From contig CM056561.1 of assembly GCA_029721515.1 (NCBI GenBank), positions 14,615,565 to 14,679,564 on the forward strand: a DNA stretch of 64,000 nucleotides. The letters run 5' to 3'. The notes beneath the pieces were generated by a model. The model worked only from the letters and a program-made list of their open reading frames with translations, did no database searches and had not been told where the DNA came from. The stretch's first letter is position 1. The number at the start of each line of letters is the position of its first letter. Made by a program: the position numbers and the translations under genes. Source of the DNA: Synanceia verrucosa. Its lineage: Eukaryota; Chordata; Actinopteri; Perciformes; Synanceiidae. Positions 31,335 to 41,821 of the stretch are shown here, one piece after another.

Positions 31335-31868
31335 AGTAGACGCAGACCCCTACGCGGACCCTACGCCGTAGCCTGACGCGCACCTCCAAAAAAATTCCTG
31401 ACTACGCATCACGTCAACGCGTTGAGACGCGAAGGGCAAGGACTATGATTGGTCCGCTCAGAACGCAATTTCTGGCGGTTGCTTTTCCGGTCAACAGCTC
31501 AACAACACCGCTATTTGTGGAGCGGCACGAGCGGTACGGAATAGTCGGACAGACCACCTCCGCAGACGTCTTCTGTGCTTCAACATTTGTAGTAACAGCA
31601 TTTCTTTTTCAATTTTATGAACTCCATCTCCAGAAACACCTGCTCCATCTCAGTTGTCATTGTTTACTGTCGGAAAAAAAAACAAGGAATCCGATATGAG
31701 CCCCCAGAAGCCACACAAAGACACGGCCACACCCCCGTAGCAGCTTGGCGGTGAATTGCAGAGCAACGCGTTCCCTCGACGCAGAGTTTCAAATGCTCAA
31801 CGACGGCGTCGGGTCTACGTCGTAGCTCCGCCGTCACCGCGACGCAGAAGCATAAACCAGGCTTTAAA
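31335..31868. mobile_element. Harbinger-like miniature element
   Basis: Both edges carry CpG-rich words (left AGTAGACGCAGACCCCTACG and CTACGCCGTAGCCTGACGCG; right CTACGTCGTAGCTCCGCCG and GACGCAGAAGCATAAACC). These are typical of a fish PIF/Harbinger-type miniature family whose termini read ...GACGCAGAAGTATAAA. The left terminus is diverged, so the ends and the 3-bp target repeat cannot be fixed. Confidence 0.45.
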
Positions 31869-31975
31869 CGGCATGCTTCAGCAGACTGAAGCTAGTCTTG
31901 TTCTGGTCCACTGCTTCTCTGTTCTCCCTCTCCCACATGCTGGGAGGGGGAGGGGGGGGTGAGCCCACTGACAGA

Positions 31976-32900
31976 GACATGCTGCCTGGATGACCTTCTC
32001 AGGGTCCAGCACCTCACGCCATTGAACAGCCTCTCCAGAACCTTCAACATGCTGCAGATAGGACTTAAGACTCTGAATCCTGAGCTAGTCAAGTTTTGGT
32101 CTCTCATCCTGCCTGCAGTCAAGTTTGGTCTGCCCTCCTGCAACTTCATTCCTGATCTTTTTCCCCTTCTCTGGCCCAGAGAGAGGGGGAAGGGAAGCAA
32201 CGACCCAGAGATTGAGACCTGCTGCTCCACCGCAGGCTTTAATGCGTCATGCCATGAAGAAAAGCCTCTCCAGAACCTTCAACATGCTCTAGAGATAACT
32301 AAAAGAGACAACTCTGAATCCTCTAGAGCATCTCTCCTCTCTGCTCCTCTGTCTGAACTGAAATGAGCTAAGTCAGCTCCTCTGCCCGGCACAGGCTGCA
32401 GAAATGACTCCAGCCCCCATGAAGAACCTCCAAGAGAAGAAAAGACTTTCTACAGCAGTCATATTGAACCCCCTCAACTCGTCATCAATTGTTCCATCTC
32501 AGTCTCTCTGTCTCTCTCTGTTCTGTGTAGTGAGTCGCTGTGCCCTTTCTTCAACCCCTTCCCCTTCTTGTAGCTGGAGGGTCTGCCGACATCACACCAG
32601 TTCATGGGTTCATGTCTGCTATAGACAGTCTTTTCTTCTTCTGAAGTTTCTTCATGGAGGCTGGAGTCATTTCTACAGCCTGTGTTGGGTAGAGGATTTG
32701 CCTCACATTTTATTTCAAGGCAGAGAAGCAGAGCAATGATCTGAATGCAGGTTGCAGGATGAGAGAGACATTCTGGATGCAGGATACGGTCGTATTTGGA
32801 GCATGTTGGAATCTCTGGAGGGCTGTCTCTTCATGGTGTGAGGCGCTGAGCCTGAGGAGGCCATCCTCACGGCAGGGCAGCATTCTCTGTTTGTGGGTCA
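31976..32900. repeat. Long fold-back (inverted) repeat
   Basis: Left arm 32247-32480 and right arm 32600-32840 are imperfect reverse complements in order: CATGAAGAAAAG, CTCCAGAACCTTCAACATGC, CTCTGCTCCTCTG, AGGCTGCAGAAATGACTCCA, CATGAAGAACCTCC, AAGAAAAGACTTTCTA. The loop is about 120 bp and holds GTGAGTCGCTGTGCCC. A further copy of the outer arm lies at 31976-32060. A partial copy of the right arm and loop is at 23215-23398. No coding function. Confidence 0.75.
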
Positions 32901-33179
32901 CTGCATCCCCATTACGTTCGTCCAACAGAAAGCCCTCCTTAAAAAATGTGAATTTGGATTAAAGTTGGCATAGGTTGCAAACAAACATGGCAATGTTGGA
33001 CTTAGTAAACCCAGCGTTTTTTGCTCTCAAGTACAACTTTTCATCATAAAACTGCAAAGGTAAGACAGAATTTCTGTTTGTCGCTGTAAGTAAGTGGTTG
33101 TTTACGTTTGTATTCTTTGGCTGCTGGTTCACTGAGTTTTTGTCAAAGGGAAATAATAGCGGTACTGTTGAACTCGCCC
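32901..33179. other. Unassigned DNA
   Basis: Nothing recognised. Confidence 0.3.
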
Positions 33180-34190
33180 AAGGGGTATTCCATCAATCGC
33201 GCTAACCGCAAATCCTTGCTAACTTCGATAAGCCCCGCTAGTTTTAGCGAGAGTTTGGTTCCATGACTCACTAACAGGAATCTCAGGAGTTACTGGGGTA
33301 ACAGATGCTTCTGACCTAACCTGCTCCGTGGCAGGCTAACTATCAGGCGTAGGGTTAGCAGTGTTACAAAGAATACTTACCTGTCATAAACAGAGAATCA
33401 AACAAATCAAAATCAGTTCCTATCACTCCCCGCTTGATTGTCCGTGTTGTCCGTAAACAAAGGTGACAATGTGAGCAAAAAAATTATTTACCTTACATTC
33501 TTGGTCAGTTTTGGAGAATTTTTATTGATCAAAAGTATTTCAAATAATGTTGTTGTCATGATGATATCTTCAAATATGATAATGTGTCTATGATACCACT
33601 ACTCGGGTGTTAGATGACTGGTTAAGTGTGCCGTAAGTCATGTGGGATTCTGGGGTTCGATTCCCAACGGGAAGGAAAGTTATACTTATGAGAAGTATTT
33701 GTTATAGTTTCACTAACTTACATTTGTCACATATTACACAAATTTTTGAACTTATAAATATCAGCTAGGCGTAACATTCACACTTGACCACCATGCAAAA
33801 TGTTTTAATGCTTTGTCTTTACCCACAAAGCAGTCCTCTTCGCATTAACACCGCTCCTGTTCAAATACATATCCTTACTTTAAAAAACAATTTTGATGTT
33901 CAACATTGTTATAAAACTTAACTTGTGCATTTAAGTGGGCAATTTCCTGCCACGCCATGTATTTCCCTTCTTGGTTATTGTCGGTTTATATTCCTCATAT
34001 CGCCCCAAAAGCATTTTTTGCTCTGCGCTATTGAAAAAATCAGCCCAACTCTTCGACATGATCGCGTTTTCGACAATCGCATGGTCTAGGCTTCTTCTGT
34101 ACCCCACACACTTGCCAAGCTTGGATAAGCCTGGTTAATGTTAACTCCGCTGAGGAGCAGTTTACAAGTGTTAATGGAACGGCTTAAGTC
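33180..34190. mobile_element. Candidate Harbinger-like DNA element
   Basis: The left edge GGGGTATTCCATCAATCGCG and right edge GTGTTAATGGAACGGC look like imperfect inverted ends (ATTCCAT versus ATGGAAC), as in a fish family whose ends read GCGTTCCATCAA. The inside contains repeated GCTAACC/GGTTAGC-type words near 33200-33360 and a tRNA-like segment at 33597. No transposase is visible. Confidence 0.35.
33597..33676 (+). repeat. tRNA-like segment with box B
   Basis: TAGATGACTGGTTAAG resembles a Pol III box A and GGTTCGATTCC (33654-33664) is a good box B, about 45 bp apart. No full cloverleaf is obvious. It may be a SINE head or an old tRNA relic. Confidence 0.35.
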
Positions 34191-35281
34191 TCAAGTTAAA
34201 GTTGACGCTACTTCAAACAAGGATTAATCACTTAATCGCTTACCTGGTCCAGGTAAGCAACGTAGTGTTGTGGGGGGAAGTGGGGGGTGGGGGTTTCCCA
34301 ATGACGTTCCGTGGTGTGCGTTGGCTGTGTTTTTCCGCACCGAAAAATAGTTCCCAAAAGAAAATGAACAAGACAAGCCCTTTGCATTGCGATCTGCACC
34401 GCCATTCACTAGAAGTAAATGTGCAGTACACGGAAAGTAAATGGGGGGGGGGAAATAAGTACATTTATTCACTTTGGCCAAAATATTTCTGTGGGGTCAT
34501 AGGAATGTAGTTATGCCGCGGAACCAACCTGCGGTCAGCTCTGATAAATTCGGACAATGGCTGGGTGGCCAGGAAAATGCTTTCACACACTTATTTAGGT
34601 CTCGGGACTGTGCGGAGACACTGAATTTGGCCTGGGGGTGGCGTATCCCTTTAAGTTCCGCTATGAATAGCGACTTTGATGAAGTACCCCCTGGGTCTTA
34701 GCTTTCATATGATATACTATTTGTTTGTGTACCATAACATATTTCGATTTTGATATTTGAACATTAATATGCTTGGTGTTTGAGTTGTATTTGCTGTATG
34801 TAAAAATGACTTATATGTGCTTGAAGTGGAGTTTCTCTTGTTTAATTTGATGTGCAGTATGTTACTATATTGCTTCATAATTAGCACAGTGTTGTATGTC
34901 TTGTGCTGCGGTGAGTCTCAGGGTCCACCAATTGGGGGACCTTTAAACAACACAGATGGGCTGTGAAATCACAGTGTGCAGGTAGGTGTACTACAACAGT
35001 CAGGTCTATGCTTGGCTGTATATGTACACTTATTCCATAATTAATGTTAACATGTGTCACCTTGGTCTGTATCCGAAGGAGGAGAAGAAAGAGACTCTGT
35101 GTGTGAACTGACCTTTGACACGATAAAAGTGATATTTGTGTGACAGTAGGCTGACTAAAGCAGAGTTGATTATTAAGAATGTAATACTTCTATGTTCAGC
35201 TACATTTTGTTCCAAACTAAGGTAAAAAAAAAATACAACTTGTGCACATATTAGACTTTGGATGTGTGTGGGTGTCTGTGT
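34191..35281. other. Unassigned DNA
   Basis: No supported gene. G-rich runs at 34266-34289 and G10 near 34443. Otherwise AT-rich. Confidence 0.4.
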
Positions 35282-36463
35282 TAGGGTCTGCATCCCAGGA
35301 ATGCAGCCATAAAAACTCCCCCCATGTGTGGCCTGGAGTTTCTTGGATCAGTGCTGGGGGATGGTCCTCTCTGTTTGTTCAGGCCAGTCATAAAGTTCCT
35401 GGAAAAACACTGGGGAATTAGAGAATGCCTTAATTATCATTTCTTATCACCATTATCACGCTACATATGGCCCTTCAATGATCATGCTTTACTTTATTTT
35501 CATGACAGAATGGATAATCAACCTGCAAGATCAAGTCCATGTAGGCTGTGCATGTACATATTTGTATTGTTTAGTGTTGTCTTTGTGGTGGGAATAGCAG
35601 TATTGTACAGCTTGTACAGGACCAGAATTAACTGTTAAGACCTTGTATGCTTTGCTCTGGTTGCAACAGGCATAAGGTAAAATGTTGCTGTTTCAGAAAG
35701 TAAATTCACTGAAGCGGTCCTTTTTTTGTTTGATCAGCTGTGTTTACAGTTTCAGGTGTCATTGCTATGATGGTTAGACAGATGAATTAGTCCTCTAATA
35801 CATCCTAAAGTTTGACATGTCAGCGTTTTTCAGGAGAGGAGCAAGTCAGGTGTCAACTGTCCGGAGTCACGGACGAAAGTAACAGCTGTAATTTTTTCCC
35901 TCTGCACGTTAACAATGAGCATTTCCATCACCCTGCCGGTACCGTGATCACATGGTGTGTGTTACAGGATTGATTAAAACACACACCGTAAACAATGTGG
36001 CTATTTACATGTAGACATTGCAGGAGGAGGGCAGAGACCAGTGGATCACTGTGGTCCAGACACGGTGGACCGGGACAACAGGCTGTCATAGCAGGGTGGC
36101 AGATCTGAATGTTGCTTTCGATCTGGCAAAAAGAAGTGAAAAGTTACAAAAATGCAAGACAGCAGAAGGTGGTTAACAGGCTTGCATCTCTGTAATTTAT
36201 CACTGACTGATCACTGCAAAACTGTCTTTTTGTTATTTATACATTACGTTGTTTATCCAAAGTGCTTTCCAGCACAACATAAAAAAGTAATAGAGAACAT
36301 AAATAGAATACATAGATCTAAATGATCATACAAAGTCTACACGAATGATAACATTTTTAAAAGACAAAAGTACAGTACGTGTTAGAGGACTAATTCATCT
36401 GTCTAACCATCATAACAACAGAGCAAAGCATATAAGGTCTTAACAGTTGATTACGGTCCTGCA
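35282..36463. repeat. Unclassified repeat with inverted arms (copy B)
   Basis: 35282-35440 matches copy A at 30799-31055. From 35500 to 35805 the sequence recurs in inverse orientation at 36383-36463 and 37046-37172: GACAGAATGGATAATCAACC, GCAGTATTGTACA, ACTGTTAAGACCTT, AGACAGATGAATTAGTCCTC. The right arm is split by the insertion 36464-37045. Between the arms (35806-36382) nothing is recognised. Confidence 0.7.
35510..35638 (+). CDS. Small ORF with one predicted membrane segment
   Basis: 42 residues: a polar Cys-containing N-terminus (MDNQPARSSPCRLC), one hydrophobic segment of about 19 residues (IFVLFSVVFVVGIAVLYSL) and a basic end (YRTRINC). This is the layout of a single-span micropeptide. 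It is also the end of a longer upstream frame starting at 35324. An inverted, decayed copy exists at 37046-37165 with a stop in the middle. It lies inside a repeat, so it could be a chance ORF. I recognise no family. Confidence 0.25.
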   Translation: MDNQPARSSPCRLCMYIFVLFSVVFVVGIAVLYSLYRTRINC

Positions 36464-37045
36464 CAATCTTAGCTTGGTCTTACCAGACCCTCGTACTGTT
36501 GTGCAGAGGGTCTGGCATCCCTCCATTGAGAAACGATTTCAGACGGGAGGCGTGAACTCTGTTGAAACGATTGGATCTGATTTTACCCAGTCGCTAACTT
36601 TTGGTCATGACGTATATAATGCGCCGCTAGCATTCAGGCTAGCCAACTCCTTCGCCACTAACGGAACTAACTGAAAATTCAGACTTTTCCCAAACCCCGT
36701 GGGGAGTAAAGCCACAATATCTTTGCCAGCAATAAAACTGGTTAAATATTCCTCTTGCTCCAACTCCAATTGCTGAATATTTGGGAGCCTAGCCAAAACG
36801 GATAGAATGGCTTCCTTCACATCTGTCTCCGTTGCCATTGCCAAACTACAACCAGCTAGACTACAACGCAAATGCTGCGCATTCAACGTCATCGTTAACA
36901 CCCGCCTCCCCTGTCACCCACCCTTTGCTGATTGGCCAGGATGGAAATCATCCTGAGAAATCGAGTCCAAGGGGATCAAACCCAGACGTAGTCTACAGGG
37001 AAATGATCATTGAGCGGAAGATTATGGAGGGCTACAGGCAGGCTA
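36464..37045. mobile_element. Small non-autonomous element carrying a helicase fragment
   Basis: It interrupts the right arm of the surrounding inverted repeat, so its limits can be read by comparison with the left arm. GCACAA stands on both sides (about 36462-36467 and 37046-37051) as a likely 6-bp target duplication. The left part has GGTCTTACCAGACCCTCG and GCAGAGGGTCTGG, a short internal palindrome. Terminal repeats are weak (TTAGC/GCTA). Superfamily is unknown. Confidence 0.6.
36605..36838 (-). pseudogene. RecQ-like helicase N-terminal fragment
   Basis: On the minus strand from the ATG at 36838: METD-type start (MATETDVKEAILSVL), then LEQEEYLTSFIAGKDIVALL, then PTGFGKS, the Walker A (motif I) of RecQ-type DEAD/H helicases, and FQLVPLV. 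It ends after about 75 residues with no further helicase motifs. So it is a captured first part of a helicase-like gene, as seen in some fish repeats, and not a working enzyme. Upstream in-frame ATGs up to 36901 exist but do not fit. Confidence 0.65.
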
Positions 37046-37206
37046 GCACAAGTTGTACAATACTGCTATTCCAACCACAATGACAACACTATACAATACA
37101 TATATGTGTACATGCATTGCCTACCTGGACTTGTGATCTTGCAGGTTGATTATCCATTCTGTCTCAGTCATGCTTCAAAATGCAAAAAAGAAGAAATGGG
37201 AGTGAG

Positions 37207-37610
37207 ACAAAAAAAATTGAGAAAGCAGTTTATTGCAAACAACCATTAAACTGAAATAGGCTGTTCATCAGCTGATCAAAAGTTAAGACCGCAGCCTTTA
37301 AAATCTTCATAAAAATGTGGATTCACTGTCATTTTCTGTCAGGTGTCCATGATAAGGAGATCCCACCTGAGATGTTTTCTACATGGCACAGTGGAGGGGG
37401 CACCATCATGAACTGGGGGGGCTTTTTCCTTCAGTGGAACAATGAAGCTCCAGGTTGCACAGAGGCATCAAATGGCAGCTGGCTATGTGGAGATGTCGCA
37501 GCGGGCATCCCCCATGACTGAAGTTCATCGTCTGTGTGGTAATGACTGGGTTTTTCAACAGGACAACGCTGAGTTCACAATGCCCGTCACAGGCACACTT
37601 TCGTTGTGAG
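37207..37610 (+). pseudogene. Tc1/mariner transposase relic
   Basis: 37230-37330 has the phrase TCATCAGCTGATCAAAAGTT and GTGGATTCACTGTCATTTTC, known from a fish Tc1-like family. The coding relic shows GGGTIMNWGGFF near 37395-37430 (usually MVWG, before the second Asp) and GNDWVFQQDNA near 37540-37573, the second catalytic Asp block. Stops and indels separate them. Only the middle of a DDE transposase remains. Confidence 0.7.
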
Positions 37611-37890
37611 GACTTTACACTGACTTACATTCATTTCCTAGACACTTCCATTGACCCTAACCATAACCAGTACCCGCGTAATCCTAATCCTAACCCAAAC
37701 CAAAGTCTAACCTTGGACTAACATTAAATGTTCTCCAAGTCTTCAGCCTAAAAAACGTTATGAGGACATGCATTTTGTCCCCAGAAGGAAGATGAGTCCC
37801 CACGATGTGACTGTGTGAACAGATTTATGTCCCCATAACGTAAGCACCTGCACACACGCATGCACGCACGCACGCACGCACACACAGTGA
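37585..37890 (-). repeat. CA-microsatellite-linked repeat, copy 1
   Basis: Read on the minus strand: (TGCG/TG)n, GGGGACATAAATCTG, GTGGGGACTCATC, TGAAGACTTGGAGAACATTT, TAGACTTTGGTT, GGATTAGGATTA, GGTCAATGGAAGTGTCTAGG. The same order appears on the plus strand at 58644-58975. It ends in the CACGCATGCACG run at 37854-37887. Confidence 0.8.
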
Positions 37891-38225
37891 CAGTGTGTAA
37901 CTTTAATTTTAACCACAAAGTGAGTTCAGGGTTGTTATCATCATACAACGGGTTGAATACTTCAGAGTCATTATTTTTTATGACAATTTGGATACAGATC
38001 TGTGATATGTACCTTGATGATACTATAAAAAATGTTCATATTTCTGGAGGGCTCTGCTTGTGATGAATCATGTCACATACGAAGGAATGTGTGACTGAAG
38101 TTTGTGTATGCTGTGTTAAATTTATTCAAAGAGAACAACACACGTCATTAGAACAATGAGAGCTGATATGCTAATATCATTTTGGTAGAGAGATAGACAC
38201 CAGCTGATGGAAAAAGCTCATGATA
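37891..38225. other. Unassigned DNA
   Basis: Nothing recognised. Confidence 0.35.
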
Positions 38226-38480
38226 AAGAGAGCATATAAAAGAGGTGGAAGGATTCAGAAGAAGTCAGAAGAATGCAGAGAGAGAGAAAGAGAGGACAGA
38301 TCAAAGCTGTTTTTCTCGCTCTTTGCAGCTCTTGATTCGGAGCAGCGGGAGGTTGTGTGAAGCGAGCGGCTTCATCCCCAGTTGAAGCTCTCTGGCTTTG
38401 GTGTCATTCGGGGAGCTTCGCTGTCCCCCCTGGGCTGCACACATGCCAGACAGCCAGCCTGCACAACCAGACCAAGCCTG
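38226..38480 (+). promoter_or_regulatory. TATA-containing promoter-like region or solo LTR piece
   Basis: TATAAAAG at 38235-38242 is followed by a purine-rich leader (GAGAGAGAGAAAGAGAGG). A GC-richer 150-bp region then leads to pyrimidine-rich DNA with TTATCAGGAGA near 38650, a possible splice acceptor. This could be a host promoter or an LTR of an endogenous retroelement. No ORF supports either. Confidence 0.3.
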
Positions 38481-40004
38481 AGAGAGAGAAAAGTTTCTGA
38501 TATACAGTATCTTGCTTGCTCGCTTTTTTTTCTGTCTCTGTTTCTCTGCTGTCTCTAGTTCATTCTTCTCCTTGGTACTCCGCTTTTCTTGCTCTTTCCT
38601 CTTGTCTCTGAACTTTCGTATCTTGAAATCAGTGCTTTCTTTTTTTCTTATCAGGAGAACTTTTTGTCCTCCAAGGACAAGTGCACACTACACTTGCAAA
38701 ACTTTATTCACAGCCAGACAGTTTGTAGTACAGCGGAGGTGGTTACATTTGTGTGTAAACTTGTGTGTGTTTGTGTGTGTGGGGAGGGGGAGTGATTAAA
38801 GCTATGTTTGCTTTTATGCTTCACTGAGCCTCTCTCTGTTTTTCCTTTTACTCTTCTTCACCTTTCAGTTCCCCCTCTTTCTCTTGGTGCCACACCATAC
38901 AGCAGGAAATGTGTGAAATGTGGAGGTTTTTTTTTTTCTTGTGTTCTTCAAAAAGAGCATTTGGGGGCAGCCAACAAAAGGCACCTCTAATAAGCTGTCT
39001 ATGTATCACAGCAGAGGGTGAGTCCCATGTTGCGTTGACAGAATGATTAAAAGTTACCTGTACCAAATGATTACTGCTGTGGTGCCCCAGGTTCAGCTGC
39101 ACTGAATGTGAAGCGGCCTTTTACTTAGCTAGCACTGTTTAATTAAAACACAGTCAAATGAGATTTTGCCACAATAACGGACGATAATGGGTCAGCTACC
39201 TGATAGGGGGAGCTTTATCCATTCTCATTTACCGCTCCCTTGATAGCATTCACGTAATGGAGGAGTCCATAAACTGCATCTCATTCGGGAGAAAGGAAAA
39301 TAAGATGTGGGGGAGGGTGAAGAGATGTAAGTTTGTTGGAAATAACACAATTAAAAAATGCTAACACTTGGAGAGTCCCTGTAGGCAGACATCATGGGAT
39401 GCAGAATGCATCACCAAAGCTCTAATTGCTATCATATATTTAGCTGGACTCCCAATCTACTGACATTGACAGGCCCCAGAGTCATTGTCTGTCCAGTTGA
39501 CACTTAACCTAATCTGACCCAATAACTGGATACAGTAATTGAGAGAAATACACAATGGAAAAGAGAGGCACCAGCGTGATTACAACATTGATCCCGTGGA
39601 ATTATGCCCATATTAGTCAATTATACACCTCATAATTTCCATCCAATATTAGTCATTAAGAATATACATAGTAACATGTTCTATATGTGAATACACAGAA
39701 AATAAAGGTGGAGTTTGGAATGGTGCATGGACATGTAGCTTCTAACTGTCATGCAAGAAACAAAACTCCACGTCCCATCACAGTGCTGCAATTAAAGTTG
39801 TCCTGAAGAGTTCTCTTTAACAAAGGTTTTCTTTCTGTTCCTCACCAAAATGCATGCAAGGCCAAGCAAAGTTGTTGATTTTTTTTTTAAGATGATGTCC
39901 TCCTGCACTATTTACATTTGCTCCTTACTTCCAGTCACTGTCAGTGAATACAATAACATGAAACTGCAGCAGAAGCTGAATGGCTGATTTTTGCAATTTG
40001 AAGT
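38481..40004. other. Unassigned DNA
   Basis: No supported gene. Pyrimidine-rich 38510-38650, GT-rich 38745-38785, otherwise AT-rich with no motif. Confidence 0.4.
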
Positions 40005-40111
40005 TAAGTGTTTTGCACAAGAACATTTCGACATGTGGTTTTGAGGAACTGGGGATTGAACCAGTGACCACAGAGGACAACCTGCTCTACCTCCAAGCCA
40101 CAGCCACCCTG
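40005..40111 (-). mobile_element. tRNA-derived SINE fragment (second family)
   Basis: TTTTGCACAAGAACATTTCG, GAGGAACTGGGGATTGAACC (box B complement) and CCTGCTCTACCTCCAAGCCACAGCCACC are the reverse of a common fish SINE-like unit. Its usual form reads AACTGGGGATCGAACC and TACCAACTGAGCTACAGC. Confidence 0.55.
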
Positions 40112-40359
40112 CATATATGTTTTTCCATGGCTATAATAATACAAGCTGGATCTGATGTCCACTCAAACCTCTGTGCTGCATGCATAAGCATGAATTAGGA
40201 GTCATGCATGATTGAGTAACCTTGACAAAGTGTTGTCATACTAGAAGTAGTTCTTAAAAGTGAGAATTGTAAAAACTCTACATACTTGCATATGTTACAC
40301 TTGTTCAAGGAGGACAACTTCCATCCAGGTGCCAGGGTTTTTATTGTACAGCAAACACT
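40112..40359. other. Unassigned DNA
   Basis: Nothing recognised. Confidence 0.3.
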
Positions 40360-40473
40360 CTGTAAAATATAACATGACAACAGTCTCATGTGAGTATCGG
40401 CTCTCTGCTGCTATCTTGACCGTCTTGTGCTTTACGACTGAGCTTGCTTCCTGCTACAACAGGATTACAGCAC
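40360..40473 (+). repeat. 114-bp direct repeat, copy 1
   Basis: Starts CTGTAAAATATAACATGACA and ends AACAGGATTACAGCAC. It differs from copy 2 at only two positions. Confidence 0.95.
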
Positions 40474-41062
40474 CAGAGAACACAGTAACCAATATAACTA
40501 TTACGGTTCTACAGTTAACAAATGCATAATACACAGCATAACATGAGCAGTCTACTACAATAACCAACTCTATATTTCCTTCTGCTTCTGGCATTTGTTC
40601 ACTCTTATGTCTGCAACTGAGCACTGTATTTATTTGCATAATACTCATGTAAACGGAATATACTAGCCGTCTGTTATATTAACCCGTTTATATATTGCTT
40701 GTATACCAAATAAACTGCTCATATTAGTTGTTCAACACAACAGTTACTAAACACAATATTCGTATGCAACATGTTTGACATTGCTTGTAGCGACTGCTTC
40801 ATGTTTACCGTCACCTCTTAATGTATTATCTGCTCGCATGACAACCATAAAAGTACAAGGTGAGGCTACTAACATTACCGCGTGACGCCAGTAACTATCT
40901 TTCACTATGGCGAGCGCGATATGCTATATTAGCAGCTGAAGCTAGCAGTAGTTAGCTGCCCTACTTATGGATATAAACAACTGTATAAACAAACAAATAT
41001 GGCACCACAACGTAAGAATAAACCTAACAGAAAGGTATAAGGCGCTTGTGCACTTTGCTCAC

Positions 41063-41176
41063 CTGTAAAATATAACATGACAACAGTCTCGTGTGAGTAT
41101 CGGCTCTCTGCTGCTATCTTGACCATCTTGTGCTTTACGACTGAGCTTGCTTCCTGCTACAACAGGATTACAGCAC
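41063..41176 (+). repeat. 114-bp direct repeat, copy 2
   Basis: Same orientation, 703 bp downstream of copy 1 (start to start), two mismatches. The intervening 589 bp (40474-41062) is AT-rich and without an ORF. Confidence 0.95.
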
Positions 41177-41321
41177 TAGTCAGCCTCCTTACAAAGCCAA
41201 TACTGACACCTACTGACGTAAATGGGTATTGCCCTACGATTACTTCAGGTGAAACAGGTGAGTGTTTTCCATAGTAACACCAAGCGTTTAACCTATCTTA
41301 ATGAGAAAAGTAATGGTGGGG

Positions 41322-41821
41322 NNNNNNNNNNNNNNNNNNNNNNNNNNNNNNNNNNNNNNNNNNNNNNNNNNNNNNNNNNNNNNNNNNNNNNNNNNNNNNN
41401 NNNNNNNNNNNNNNNNNNNNNNNNNNNNNNNNNNNNNNNNNNNNNNNNNNNNNNNNNNNNNNNNNNNNNNNNNNNNNNNNNNNNNNNNNNNNNNNNNNNN
41501 NNNNNNNNNNNNNNNNNNNNNNNNNNNNNNNNNNNNNNNNNNNNNNNNNNNNNNNNNNNNNNNNNNNNNNNNNNNNNNNNNNNNNNNNNNNNNNNNNNNN
41601 NNNNNNNNNNNNNNNNNNNNNNNNNNNNNNNNNNNNNNNNNNNNNNNNNNNNNNNNNNNNNNNNNNNNNNNNNNNNNNNNNNNNNNNNNNNNNNNNNNNN
41701 NNNNNNNNNNNNNNNNNNNNNNNNNNNNNNNNNNNNNNNNNNNNNNNNNNNNNNNNNNNNNNNNNNNNNNNNNNNNNNNNNNNNNNNNNNNNNNNNNNNN
41801 NNNNNNNNNNNNNNNNNNNNN
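41322..41821. other. Assembly gap (500 N)
   Basis: Exactly 500 N, a placeholder of unknown true size. Open frames spanning it are meaningless. Confidence 0.99.
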
